Below are positions 8,435 through 17,396 of a stretch of DNA of 64,000 nt, in pieces (position 1 is the stretch's first letter; every line of letters starts with the position of its first letter). The notes beneath the pieces were generated by a model. That model saw nothing but the letters and a program-made list of their open reading frames with translations, had not been told where the DNA came from and searched no databases. The translations under genes and the position numbers were made by a program. The DNA is from Paenarthrobacter histidinolovorans (GTDB lineage: Bacteria > Actinomycetota > Actinomycetes > Actinomycetales > Micrococcaceae): assembly GCF_014647595.1 (NCBI RefSeq), contig NZ_BMPM01000002.1, positions 62,001-126,000 on the forward strand, read 5' to 3'.

Positions 8435-9670
8435 ATGACTTCGCAAGAGACGGCGCCTCCGCGAAAGACACGCGGGCAACGCGCGGCTCCCACCCGGTTG
8501 ACCGGCGTTGATGCAGCCAGGGGCGCAGCCCTCCTTGGCATGATGGCCACGCACCTGATGCCGACCTTCGGCCCGGCTCCCCAGTGGGAGCCAACAATGG
8601 TGGGTCTGGTGTTCTCGGGCCGGTCCGCTGCGCTGTTCGCTGTACTTGCCGGAATCGGCCTTGCCCTGTCCACCGGCAAGCAGGACCCCCGCAGCGGTGC
8701 CGAGCTTTGGTCCGCGAGGGGCGGCGTGGCAATGCGCGCGGTGGTGATCGCCGTCGTCGGACTTGCGTTGGGAGGCCTGGACGTCAACGTCGCGGTAATC
8801 CTGGTGCACTACGCGATGCTGTTCCTGTGCATCCTGCCGTTCCTGGGCCTGCGACTGAAGACCCTGTGTTTCTGGGCGGCAGGGTGGATCCTTGTTTCAC
8901 CGGTCCTGGCATATCTGGTCCGCCCGATGCTCCTGGACGCGAACCCGCCGCTCCAGTTGGGGCACAACCCCGGCTGGGAAGACCTGGAAAATCCCGGCCG
9001 CCTGCTCGCCGACCTGTTCTTCACCGGGTATTACCCGGTGTTCCAGTGGATTTCCTACCTCCTGGTAGGCCTGGTCATCGGGCGGCTGGCACTGACGACG
9101 GCGAGGGTGCCGCTCATGCTGCTGACGTCCGGAATCGTTGTGGCCTGCATGGCGAAAATATGCGGCGTGCTGGCCATGGAGGCCTGGGGCGGGCGGGCAG
9201 CCCTGTCGGTGCTTCCCGGCACCCGGGGCTATCCCTTGGAGAGCATGCTCCAGGTCAATCTCGCAGGGCTCCAACAAGTGGACTCGTGGTGGTGGTTGGC
9301 GACGGCTTCGCCGCATGCCGGCACCACATTGGACTTGTTGCACACCAGCGGTGTTGCCGCCGGCGTTGTGGGAATTTTCCTGCTTCTTGGCAGGCTTGCC
9401 GAACGCCTGAAAGTCAATTTCCTGCTGGTGCTCAGTGGACCGGGCGCCATGACCTTGAGCCTGTACTCCGCACACGTGTGGGTGGTCTCGGGCTTTACCA
9501 ACCAGCCTCTTCCCGCCGGGTGGACCGACGAAGGCATGTATTGGACGCAGGCACTCGGCGCCATCGGCATCGGCATGTGTTTCGCCTTGCTCCGGCGGCG
9601 CGGACCCCTGGAATGGGTGGCCCACATGGCGTCGAGGCTGGGCAGCTACCGTCCGGCGGCGGTGGGCTGA
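8435..9670 (+). CDS. Multi-pass membrane protein, DUF418 / heparan-alpha-glucosaminide N-acetyltransferase-like
   Basis: 411-residue integral membrane protein with about nine or ten hydrophobic segments. After a basic cytoplasmic N-terminus comes LTGVDAARGAALLGMMATHL, the D-x-x-R-G-x-A-x-x-G-M start typical of the DUF1624/DUF418/acyltransferase-3-like group, suggesting transfer of an acyl group to an extracytoplasmic sugar or glycan. The C-terminal part contains FLLVLSGPGAMTLSLYSAHV, also typical of DUF418 proteins. The substrate cannot be inferred. The gene is divergent from the DUF222-like gene, and its last 25 bases overlap the end of the convergent TPR gene. Confidence 0.7.
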   Translation: MTSQETAPPRKTRGQRAAPTRLTGVDAARGAALLGMMATHLMPTFGPAPQWEPTMVGLVFSGRSAALFAVLAGIGLALSTGKQDPRSGAELWSARGGVAMRAVVIAVVGLALGGLDVNVAVILVHYAMLFLCILPFLGLRLKTLCFWAAGWILVSPVLAYLVRPMLLDANPPLQLGHNPGWEDLENPGRLLADLFFTGYYPVFQWISYLLVGLVIGRLALTTARVPLMLLTSGIVVACMAKICGVLAMEAWGGRAALSVLPGTRGYPLESMLQVNLAGLQQVDSWWWLATASPHAGTTLDLLHTSGVAAGVVGIFLLLGRLAERLKVNFLLVLSGPGAMTLSLYSAHVWVVSGFTNQPLPAGWTDEGMYWTQALGAIGIGMCFALLRRRGPLEWVAHMASRLGSYRPAAVG

Positions 9671-10134
9671 GACCGGAACAGCTTCACGGCGTCGCGCATG
9701 GATGCGCGCGCACGTTTGCGGTCACCGGAGGCGTCGTAGGCGCAGCTCAGCCTGAACCAGGAACGCCAATCCCCCGGCGCGGCCTCGGCCTCGGCCCGGT
9801 ATTTCTCGAACTCGGCATCGGCAGCGGCGCGAACAATCCGTCCGCCCGGGGTTCGTGGCAGGGTGTCCTCCGGCAATCCACCTTCGGCTTCCAGCACCTT
9901 GGCCATCTGCTCGGTCCGGGCGCCGAAAAGCAGCTCGCGGATCATGGCCCAGGCACCAATGACAGGAAGCACCAGATAGGCCGCCCCGATGCCTTTGGCA
10001 ACCAGGTTGGGATCACCGAGCAAAAGGAACGAGCGTTGGACCGAGACCACCAGGTACAACACCAAAAGCAAGGTGATGGCACCCACCCAGATCTTGGTGC
10101 GGTTCTTCTTCAGGGTTGCCAGGAAATTTCCCAC
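9646..10134 (-). CDS. Membrane-anchored TPR-like protein
   Basis: 162-residue protein with two predicted membrane helices (IWVGAITLLLVLYLVVSV, residues about 15-32, and AAYLVLPVIGAWAMI, about 51-65) followed by a cytoplasmic helical region. WRSWFRLSCAYDASGDRKRARASMRDAVKL near the C-terminus resembles one tetratricopeptide-type helix pair. Similar proteins sit beside dapB in actinobacteria, but I know of no established function. It starts three bases after dapB stops and is probably co-transcribed with it. The 3' end overlaps the convergent membrane-protein gene. Confidence 0.7.
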   Translation of the reverse strand: MGNFLATLKKNRTKIWVGAITLLLVLYLVVSVQRSFLLLGDPNLVAKGIGAAYLVLPVIGAWAMIRELLFGARTEQMAKVLEAEGGLPEDTLPRTPGGRIVRAAADAEFEKYRAEAEAAPGDWRSWFRLSCAYDASGDRKRARASMRDAVKLFRSQPTAAGR

Positions 10135-10137
10135 GTC

Positions 10138-10947
<810 letters not shown>

Positions 10948-11403
10948 CTACTCCCCCGCGCCTACCCATTCCACGGTCCCGTCAGAGAAGAACTGTTCCT
11001 TCCAGATGGGAACCTGCTCCTTGACCCGGTCCACGAGTTCCGAGCAAACGGCGAACGCCTGTCCCCGGTGGGCAGCTGCAACTGCACATACCAGCGCGGG
11101 ATCACCGATCTCCAGCGTGCCGATTCTGTGCGCCGCCCAGATTCGGACCGGCTGCTCGGCCTCGCCCGAGTGTTCGGCCACGAGCTGCGCCACGACGTCG
11201 GACATGACCTGGTGCGCTGTAGGGTGCGCGCTGTAGCTGAGCCGGTCTACTGATTTGCCGTCGTCGTGGTTACGCACGACACCGCTGAAGCTGACCACCG
11301 CACCGGCGGTGTCCGATTCCACCGCTCTGATGGCCTGGTCCACCGAGATCGGCTCGGAGCTGAGGACAGCGCTGACGACTTCGAAGTCTGTTTCAGTGCC
11401 CAT
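10948..11403 (-). CDS. moaE: Molybdopterin synthase large subunit
   Basis: 151-residue MoaE, the catalytic subunit that together with thiocarboxylated MoaD converts cyclic pyranopterin monophosphate to molybdopterin. Recognisable blocks are GAVVSFSGVVRNHDDGKSVD, LSYSAHPTAHQVM, IWAAHRIGTLEIGDPALVCAVA, and VDRVKEQVPIWKEQFFSDG, containing the conserved K-x-x-x-P-I-W-K active-site segment. It overlaps mog by 11 bases and is the last gene of the moeA-moaC-mog-moaE run. The partner MoaD is encoded about 7 kb away at 18541-18807 on the other strand. Confidence 0.93.
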   Translation of the reverse strand: MGTETDFEVVSAVLSSEPISVDQAIRAVESDTAGAVVSFSGVVRNHDDGKSVDRLSYSAHPTAHQVMSDVVAQLVAEHSGEAEQPVRIWAAHRIGTLEIGDPALVCAVAAAHRGQAFAVCSELVDRVKEQVPIWKEQFFSDGTVEWVGAGE

Positions 11404-11896
11404 GGTTTCCTTCCAATTGCTCGCAGAGATGCCCGATCACAGGGTCAAGGACGGCCAGTCCGTCCATGACCCCCTTGGGCGATCCCGGCAGGTTGATGAT
11501 AAATGTCTTGCCCGCAACTCCCGCGTGGCCGCGGCTCAACATCGCCATGGGGGTCTTGGCAGCGCCGGCGCGGCGGAGGCCTTCCATGATGCCCGGAATC
11601 TCCCGGTCCAGCAGTGGAAGCGTCATCTCCGGTGTGTGGTCGTCGGGGCTGAGGCCCGTTCCCCCGCTGGTGATGACAACGGCCGGTTCCTGGGTCAGCA
11701 GGGCCCTGAGGGCGGCACCCACAGCTTCGCCGTCGGGGACCACCATGGTGGGGAACGTGTCGAAGCCGTGCTCTTTGAGCCAGTCGAGAATGATCGGACC
11801 TGTCTCGTCGGTGTAGATCCCGGCCGCGGCCCGGGTGGAAGCAATCACGACGCCGGCCTTCCGGGGCCCGTGCGCGTTCGGCTCGCATGCGCTCAT
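11393..11896 (-). CDS. mog: Molybdopterin adenylyltransferase (MogA/MoaB family)
   Basis: 167-residue protein of the MogA/MoaB fold that activates molybdopterin by adenylation before metal insertion. The signature [20 protein letters not shown] and the C-terminal [19 protein letters not shown] are diagnostic, as is [18 protein letters not shown] at the N-terminus. It overlaps moaC by ATGA and moaE by 11 bases, so translation of the three is coupled. MogA and MoaB cannot be separated by sequence here; both act at the same step. Confidence 0.9.
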   Translation of the reverse strand: MSACEPNAHGPRKAGVVIASTRAAAGIYTDETGPIILDWLKEHGFDTFPTMVVPDGEAVGAALRALLTQEPAVVITSGGTGLSPDDHTPEMTLPLLDREIPGIMEGLRRAGAAKTPMAMLSRGHAGVAGKTFIINLPGSPKGVMDGLAVLDPVIGHLCEQLEGNHGH

Positions 11897-12429
11897 GCGC
11901 CTGCCTCCGGCCTGGAATTCCCGGAGACATCCCAGCTTCCGCTCTTGCCACCACTCTTGGACAGAACCCGGATGCCGTCCAGGACGGCATGTTTGTCCAC
12001 GGCCTTGATCATGTCGTAAACACTGAGGGCGGCAACGGAGGCGGCCGTCAGCGCTTCCATTTCGACGCCGGTCACGCCCCGTGTCTTGACCGTGGCCAGG
12101 ATGCCCACCGAGTCCGTCCCCAGCTCAAAGTCCACAGTGACCTTGGAGATGGGCAGGGGATGGCACAGCGGGATCAGTTCAGGTGTTTTCTTTGCAGCCA
12201 TGATGCCGGCCACCCGTGCCACTGCGAGCGCATCGCCCTTGGGCAGTTCGCCGGCACCCAGCAGGGCGAGGACTTCGGAGGTGGAGCGGACCGTGGCCGT
12301 GGCGGTGGCTTCGCGGGTCGTGACGGCTTTTTCGGAGACATCCACCATCTGGGCGGTTCCGTCCTGCCTCAGGTGGGTCAGGCCTGCGGGGCCTGCCGGG
12401 GTATCGGGAGTGTGGTTCACAGCATCCAT
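11893..12429 (-). CDS. moaC: Cyclic pyranopterin monophosphate synthase
   Basis: 178-residue MoaC, which finishes the GTP-to-cPMP rearrangement begun by MoaA. Visible signatures: [58 protein letters not shown], the conserved [19 protein letters not shown], and [20 protein letters not shown] with catalytic-site Lys and Asp. The first about 15 residues are an extension beyond the family core. It overlaps moeA by 13 bases and mog by ATGA. Confidence 0.95.
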   Translation of the reverse strand: MDAVNHTPDTPAGPAGLTHLRQDGTAQMVDVSEKAVTTREATATATVRSTSEVLALLGAGELPKGDALAVARVAGIMAAKKTPELIPLCHPLPISKVTVDFELGTDSVGILATVKTRGVTGVEMEALTAASVAALSVYDMIKAVDKHAVLDGIRVLSKSGGKSGSWDVSGNSRPEAGA

Positions 12430-13634
12430 ACTTCCACTTCGTCTCCTTCGGCGAGTTCCGTGACGTCCCCGGGGATCTGCACCAAGGCGTTGGCGCGGGC
12501 CAGGGCGTGGACCAGATGGGAGCCGGCACCGCCTTCCATGCGGACAACGCCATCCACCACAGTGCCCCGGCGCACCTGGTGCTTGCCCTCCGGCGAGGTT
12601 AGGTCGGCGGCCAGGCGCACCCGCAGCACGGGCCGGGGCGAGGGAGTTCCGGCAACCTGCGAAAGAGCGGGGCGCAGGAACATCTCGAAGGAGACCAGGC
12701 AGCTGACGGGGTTGCCCGGGAACCCGACGAACGGGGTTCCCTCGAAAGTACCCAGTCCCTGCGGCCCGCCAGGTTGCATGGCGACGTGGAGGAATTCCAC
12801 TGGATGTCCAGTCATTGCCAGGCGTACGACTTCGTAGGCCCCTTTGCTCACTCCCCCGGTGGATACGATCACGTCCACCGGCTTTTCCGTGTTCCTGAGG
12901 TGCTGCCGCAGGACTGCAAGCAGGTCCCCGGGTTGGTCGCCCGAGATGCCGGTGCGGACCACGTCGAGTCCGGCTTGGCGCATGGATGCTTCCAGGAGCG
13001 TTCCGTTGGAGTCGTAGATCTTGCCGGCCGTCAGTTCGGTTCCCGGTTCGAGGACCTCGTCCCCTGTTGTGACCAGGAGGACGCGCAGGGGCTGGCGGGT
13101 CTCCACCTCGCCCAGGCCCAGCGCGGCCAGCAGCCCCAGCTGGCTTGGTCCCAGCAGTGTGCCGGCGGCCAGCGCCAGCGCCCCCTTTTCGATGTCGCTG
13201 CCGCAGTCGCGCACGTACGTCCCGGGCTCTACCGTTGGCAGCTCCACTTCTGCGTCCACATCAGTGGGCGCCGGGAAGGTGCCGGGCGTTGACTTCTCAA
13301 TAGGTACGACGGCGTCCGCGCCCTCGGGCATCATGGCTCCGGTCATGATCGGAGCAGCATGGCCTGCCTTCAGGGCTTCCGGCGCGGCACCTGCGGGAAC
13401 TGGCGCCGCTACGCGGAGCCTCGCACCGCCGTCGGGGATGTCTGCTGAGCGGACGGCAAAGCCGTCCATTTGGGAGTTGGCGAAGGGCGGCAGGGACAGC
13501 GGTGCGTGGAGGTCGACAGCGAGCACCCTACCGAGTGCGTCCATCAGCGGAAGCCGGAGCGTGCCTTTCCTTGCGGCGGCAGCTGTCAGCAATTCCGCCA
13601 CTGCCTGGCGGTGGGCTGCAACGGATCTGGGCAC
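12417..13634 (-). CDS. moeA: Molybdopterin molybdenumtransferase
   Basis: 405-residue MoeA, which inserts molybdate into adenylated molybdopterin. Core motifs: [86 protein letters not shown] and [21 protein letters not shown]. The start is the GTG at 13634 because a perfect AGGAGG lies six bases upstream; the frame is open to 13856 but the extension has no family resemblance. This is the first gene of the minus-strand Mo-cofactor run and lies 62 bases downstream of the sulfite-oxidase-like gene. Confidence 0.94.
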   Translation of the reverse strand: MPRSVAAHRQAVAELLTAAAARKGTLRLPLMDALGRVLAVDLHAPLSLPPFANSQMDGFAVRSADIPDGGARLRVAAPVPAGAAPEALKAGHAAPIMTGAMMPEGADAVVPIEKSTPGTFPAPTDVDAEVELPTVEPGTYVRDCGSDIEKGALALAAGTLLGPSQLGLLAALGLGEVETRQPLRVLLVTTGDEVLEPGTELTAGKIYDSNGTLLEASMRQAGLDVVRTGISGDQPGDLLAVLRQHLRNTEKPVDVIVSTGGVSKGAYEVVRLAMTGHPVEFLHVAMQPGGPQGLGTFEGTPFVGFPGNPVSCLVSFEMFLRPALSQVAGTPSPRPVLRVRLAADLTSPEGKHQVRRGTVVDGVVRMEGGAGSHLVHALARANALVQIPGDVTELAEGDEVEVWML

Positions 13635-13696
13635 GGATATCCTCCTGGGGGCACAATGGGCTCCGGCTATGGTCCGGACGTACCCAGCGTAGATCC

Positions 13697-15286
13697 TCAG
13701 GCCACTTTCACGTTGATGGTGTGGTATCCCGTGGCGCCGTCGGGGGCGACGGGGGCTTTGTCTTCGGTTTGCGGTTGGCCACTTGCGTCGGTGGCCCTGA
13801 CCTGGATTTCGTAATCGCCAGGTTGGAGATCGATGCCGATCTGCCATTGGTACCACGTGTCGGTGGAGATGGCGCTGGCCAGTTGCGCGCTCTGCCAGGC
13901 ACCGCGGTTGACCCGGAGCTCTACGCGTTCTATGCCGCGATGTTGTGCCCAGGCAACGCCCCCGAATTGTACTTTTCCTGGCTGCACCGTTCGCCCACTG
14001 CGTGGCACGTCAATGCGTGACTGCGTTTTGATGGGCCCGTGATCGCTCCAACCCCGTGGTGTCCAGTACGCGGTGTCGTCCGCGAAACGTGTGACTTTGA
14101 GTTCGGTCAACCATTTCGTAGCTGAGACGAACCCGTAGAGTCCGGGCACGATCATGCGGACGGGGAATCCATGCTCCAAAGGAAGCGGCTCTCCGTTCAT
14201 GCCGATAGCCAACAACGCGTCACGGTCGTCCGTGAGCGCTTCCAAGGGTGTGCTGGCGGTCCAGCCATCGTTGCTGGTGGACAGCACCATGTCCGCGCCG
14301 GCCTTGGGTCCGGCCATGGCGAGCAGTTCGCGCACCGGCCACCCCAGCCAAAGGGCGTTTCCGATGAGATCGCCGCCAACATTGTTCGAAACGCAGGCGA
14401 TGGTGATGTGGCGTTCCGTCATGGGCTTGGCCAGGAGTTCGGCAAAGTCGAGTTCCATCTCACGCTCCACCATTCCGGTGACTTTCAGTTTCCACGAGGG
14501 CGGGTCGATGGCCGGGACGGTCAAAGCGGTGTCGATCCTGTAAAAGTCCGTGTTCGGTGTCACCAACGGGCTGATGCCCGGCACGGGCAACGAGGCGCCG
14601 GCGGGAACGGTTTGCGGTGGCGTTGCAGGTGCCGGCAGTGCCAACGAACTTCGGAACCCGGCAGCCACAGCGGTTGCCCGTGTGAGGATGGCGGTTACGG
14701 TTCCGCCGACCACTGCAGCCAGCGCAGTTCCGGAGATGGCGTTCAGGAAGCTCCGCCTGGCAAGGGGCACCTGCTCACCGCTGTGCTCATCCACTGTGCT
14801 GGCCCGCGGAACCCAGGTGTCAAGCCTCCGGATCAGCATCCTTAAGAGCAGCATGGTCACAACAGCAGCGACGATCGGTGCCAGTGCCGCCTGCGGGCTG
14901 GCCTGGGCACGGGTCACGACGGCGGTGAGTCCCGCCGCGCCCGCCAGTCCGGCAAGTGCCAGCCCAAGTCCGTGCCGCCGGCGTTCAAGGATCCCGGCGA
15001 GCGCAGCAAGGAATCCGGCGACCACCACGATGGAGGCCACCAGGACGACTTTGTCGGCCGTGCCGAAGAGTTGCACGGCCAGATCCTTCACCCCTGGCGG
15101 CACTGCGTCTATCACTGCCCCGCCAAGGGCCGTTACGGGAGAAACCAGTGGGCTGAGGAATCCTGCGGTGAGTTCCCCGGCCGCAATCCCTGCCGCCCCG
15201 GCGGCGAGACCGGCGGCGGGTGCCCACAACCGCGGTCCGCCGGCGGGGCTTCCGGTTTTGGCGTGGTTGCGTACGGGCGTGCTCAT
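13697..15286 (-). CDS. Membrane-anchored sulfite-oxidase-fold molybdopterin oxidoreductase
   Basis: 529-residue predicted Mo enzyme. Residues about 20-165 contain four hydrophobic segments. A twin-arginine motif ARRSFLNAISG follows (R177-R178), leading into a fifth hydrophobic helix (about 185-200). The remaining 300 residues form the exported catalytic part: C298 in ITIACVSNNVGGDLIGNALW is the expected Mo-ligating cysteine; GYHTINVKVA ends a C-terminal Mo-co dimerisation-type Ig domain (VELRVNRGAWQSAQL, LQPGDYEIQVRATDASG). This is the architecture of Actinobacterial membrane Mo proteins inserted by Sec first and Tat for the last helix. No haem-binding domain is present and the substrate is unknown. 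Its start overlaps the sensor-kinase stop by four bases, so the two are coupled. Confidence 0.85.
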   Translation of the reverse strand: MSTPVRNHAKTGSPAGGPRLWAPAAGLAAGAAGIAAGELTAGFLSPLVSPVTALGGAVIDAVPPGVKDLAVQLFGTADKVVLVASIVVVAGFLAALAGILERRRHGLGLALAGLAGAAGLTAVVTRAQASPQAALAPIVAAVVTMLLLRMLIRRLDTWVPRASTVDEHSGEQVPLARRSFLNAISGTALAAVVGGTVTAILTRATAVAAGFRSSLALPAPATPPQTVPAGASLPVPGISPLVTPNTDFYRIDTALTVPAIDPPSWKLKVTGMVEREMELDFAELLAKPMTERHITIACVSNNVGGDLIGNALWLGWPVRELLAMAGPKAGADMVLSTSNDGWTASTPLEALTDDRDALLAIGMNGEPLPLEHGFPVRMIVPGLYGFVSATKWLTELKVTRFADDTAYWTPRGWSDHGPIKTQSRIDVPRSGRTVQPGKVQFGGVAWAQHRGIERVELRVNRGAWQSAQLASAISTDTWYQWQIGIDLQPGDYEIQVRATDASGQPQTEDKAPVAPDGATGYHTINVKVA

Positions 15287-16527
15287 GATGTGCCTCCAAG
15301 GCCTTTGTTTGTTTCAGTGCTGCCCTGCAGTCCAGGCTTGGGTGAAGCCGTGGGAAGCGACGGCCCGGGGAACGAACCCGCCGGAAGTTTCAGGGCGAAG
15401 CGGCAGCCGCCGTCGACGTTGCCGACCGTCACTGATCCCCCGTGCGCCTTGACGATGCCCGCCACCATGCTGAGTCCGATGCCCGCGCCGCTGTAACTTC
15501 CCTGCAGGGACTCCTGGGCGCCGCGTGAGGGGTCTTTCTGCCAACCCGTTTCGAACAGGCGCGGCAGGTCCTCCTCCCGAATGCCACCGCAGTGGTCCTG
15601 GACGGCAATGACGGCGCTTCCGTTCTCCCGCCCCACACTGACATGGACGTCGGTCTCCGGCCGGCTGTAGATAATGGCATTGAGGAGGATATTCCTTACG
15701 GCCCTGGCCAGGCTGGGTCCGTCCGCCACGGCCATGCACTCACGGTCACCACCGCCGTCGAGCCTGATGCCCCGCTTCGCTGCCAATGGGGCCAGATCCG
15801 AGAGGGCATCACTGACGAGGTCGTACAGGTCCAGCGCCTCAGCGCGCAGGTGCAGTGTCCCCGCCTGGATCTTGGATAGTTCCAGGAGGTCGTTGACCAT
15901 GGCGGTCATCTGCTCGGTCTGCCCGATGATTTTCCGGTAGTAGCCCGGCACATCCGAGGCCATGCCGTCTTCGAGGGCCTCGGCCATGGCACGCATGCTG
16001 GCCAGGGGTGTGCGCAGGTCATGGGAAATCCAGGACACGAGTTCACGTCTGGCCGTCTCAATGGCGGCTTCCCGGTCCCTGGATTCGGCGAGGCTCCGGC
16101 TGCTGGCTTCAAGTTCCTGTGCGAGTTCCGCGAGCTCCGATGTCATGGCAGGTGCGGCCCTCTTGCCCCCGGGAGCGGAGTGTTCCAGCGTTTCGCCCCG
16201 GCCGATCCTGCGGGCCGCATCAACCAGCCGTGCTGCGTTCCTGGACACTCCCGCGCCGAGCACGAGAGCCAATGCAACGGCCACGGCCGACGCCATCGCC
16301 AGGATGTACCACATCACTTCGAGGTCCCTGGCGGAGATGAACATCGCGTTGAAGGCACTGACCATCCCGGCCACCAGCACCGCGACGGTGGCAACAACCA
16401 CCAAACAGATTTGAGCCAGTACTGACGCCCCACGCAGCAACCTCAGGAGGAGCAACGTCGCAGCGCCGATCAGGACTGCCCAGAAGAGGACCCACGCAAG
16501 GATGGTCCAGAGCTCGCTACCCTCCAT
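15283..16527 (-). CDS. Sensor histidine kinase
   Basis: 414-residue membrane kinase. Three hydrophobic segments lie in the first about 110 residues (ILAWVLFWAVLIGAATLLLL, then two more), with almost no extracytoplasmic loop. A HAMP-like linker (SRNAARLVDAARRIGRGETL) leads to the dimerisation box SWISHDLRTPLASMRAMAEA with phospho-acceptor H169, and the ATPase domain with N box ARAVRNILLNAIIYSR, VQDHCGGIREEDLPRLFETG and GAGIGLSMVAGIVKAHGGSV. The ATG at 16527 was chosen because GGGAGG lies six bases upstream; this overlaps the regulator gene by 11 bases. The lack of a periplasmic sensor suggests it detects a membrane or redox cue, or the neighbouring Mo enzyme itself (inference). Confidence 0.9.
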   Translation of the reverse strand: MEGSELWTILAWVLFWAVLIGAATLLLLRLLRGASVLAQICLVVVATVAVLVAGMVSAFNAMFISARDLEVMWYILAMASAVAVALALVLGAGVSRNAARLVDAARRIGRGETLEHSAPGGKRAAPAMTSELAELAQELEASSRSLAESRDREAAIETARRELVSWISHDLRTPLASMRAMAEALEDGMASDVPGYYRKIIGQTEQMTAMVNDLLELSKIQAGTLHLRAEALDLYDLVSDALSDLAPLAAKRGIRLDGGGDRECMAVADGPSLARAVRNILLNAIIYSRPETDVHVSVGRENGSAVIAVQDHCGGIREEDLPRLFETGWQKDPSRGAQESLQGSYSGAGIGLSMVAGIVKAHGGSVTVGNVDGGCRFALKLPAGSFPGPSLPTASPKPGLQGSTETNKGLGGTS

Positions 16528-17263
16528 GGGCGGCCTCCCGGTTTCCCTCCGGGACAACGTCAAACCGGTAGCCGACACCCCACACGGTCTTGATGAGTTC
16601 GGGCTTGGTGGGGTTTGCTTCTATCTTCTCGCGCAGCCGCCGGACGTGGACGGTCACCGTGGAGAGGTCTCCGAAGTCCCATCCCCACACTGCCTTGATG
16701 AGCTCCTCACGGCTGAACACCTGGTTGGGCCTGCGCATCAGGAAGGCCAGGAGGTCGAATTCACGGGCCGTCAAAGCCAGCGGCGCACCGAGGAGTGTGA
16801 CGGTCCGGGATGCGGGGTCGAGTTCCAGGCCGGCTGACTGGACCGGGGGTTCGGGCGCGTAGTCCTTGATGCTTCGGCGCAGTACCGACTTGACGCGCAG
16901 AACGAGTTCCCGGGGAGAAAACGGCTTGGTGACGTAATCGTCAGCCCCCATCTCAAGCCCCAGTATCCGGTCATCTTCCGTTCCCAGGGCCGTGACCATG
17001 ATGATTGGCACGCTCATGGATTGCCGGAGTCGCCGGCACACTTCCACGCCGTCCAGTCCGGGCAGCATGCGGTCCAGGATGACCAGGTCCGGTTTGCGCT
17101 TCCCTGCCAGCGCCAGGGCGGTAAAGCCGTCACCGGCGGTGTCCACCTGGAAGCCGGCCGTCACCAGGTAGTCGCGGACAACAGCGGCAATGGTCTCTTC
17201 GTCCTCAACGAGGAGGATACGCCGGTTTCCGGGCTCCGCTGACGCTGCCGTATTTGTGGTCAC
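16517..17263 (-). CDS. OmpR/PhoB-family response regulator
   Basis: 248-residue regulator: receiver domain starting RRILLVEDEETIAAVVRDYL with the phospho-Asp in DLVILDRMLPGLDG and the switch Thr and Lys in IIMVTALGTEDD and GADDYVTKPFSPREL, then a winged-helix DNA-binding domain ending STVTVHVRRLREKIEANPTK and VWGVGYRFDVVP. The GTG at 17263 gives a normal-length N-terminus; the frame remains open to 17365, which would run close to moaA. It overlaps the kinase gene and is the first gene of a regulator-kinase-Mo-oxidoreductase operon; the 133-base divergent gap to moaA may carry its targets. Confidence 0.9.
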   Translation of the reverse strand: MTTNTAASAEPGNRRILLVEDEETIAAVVRDYLVTAGFQVDTAGDGFTALALAGKRKPDLVILDRMLPGLDGVEVCRRLRQSMSVPIIMVTALGTEDDRILGLEMGADDYVTKPFSPRELVLRVKSVLRRSIKDYAPEPPVQSAGLELDPASRTVTLLGAPLALTAREFDLLAFLMRRPNQVFSREELIKAVWGWDFGDLSTVTVHVRRLREKIEANPTKPELIKTVWGVGYRFDVVPEGNREAAHGG

Positions 17264-17384
17264 GCTCTCAGCATAAGTTTGCCGGGGGTGCCCGGCACGC
17301 GATTCCGCCGCTCCCCGGCGAACCGTACGGATTCCGTAAGAACTCATGACTGTAACGGGTATCACTGATCGGCCCGCGGTGGCG

Positions 17385-17396
17385 TAGCCTGAATTT
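17385..17396 (+). promoter_or_regulatory. Possible leaderless promoter -10 element of moaA
   Basis: TAGCCT (17385-17390) fits the TAnnnT -10 pattern and ends six bases before the moaA ATG at 17397; no Shine-Dalgarno sequence is seen. Together this suggests transcription starts at or next to the A of the start codon. No good -35 was found, so support is modest. Confidence 0.35.

Noticed and set aside
17264..17396. Mo-cofactor riboswitch between the regulator gene and moaA
   Set aside because: The space is short and moaA has a -10-like element next to its ATG, leaving no leader.
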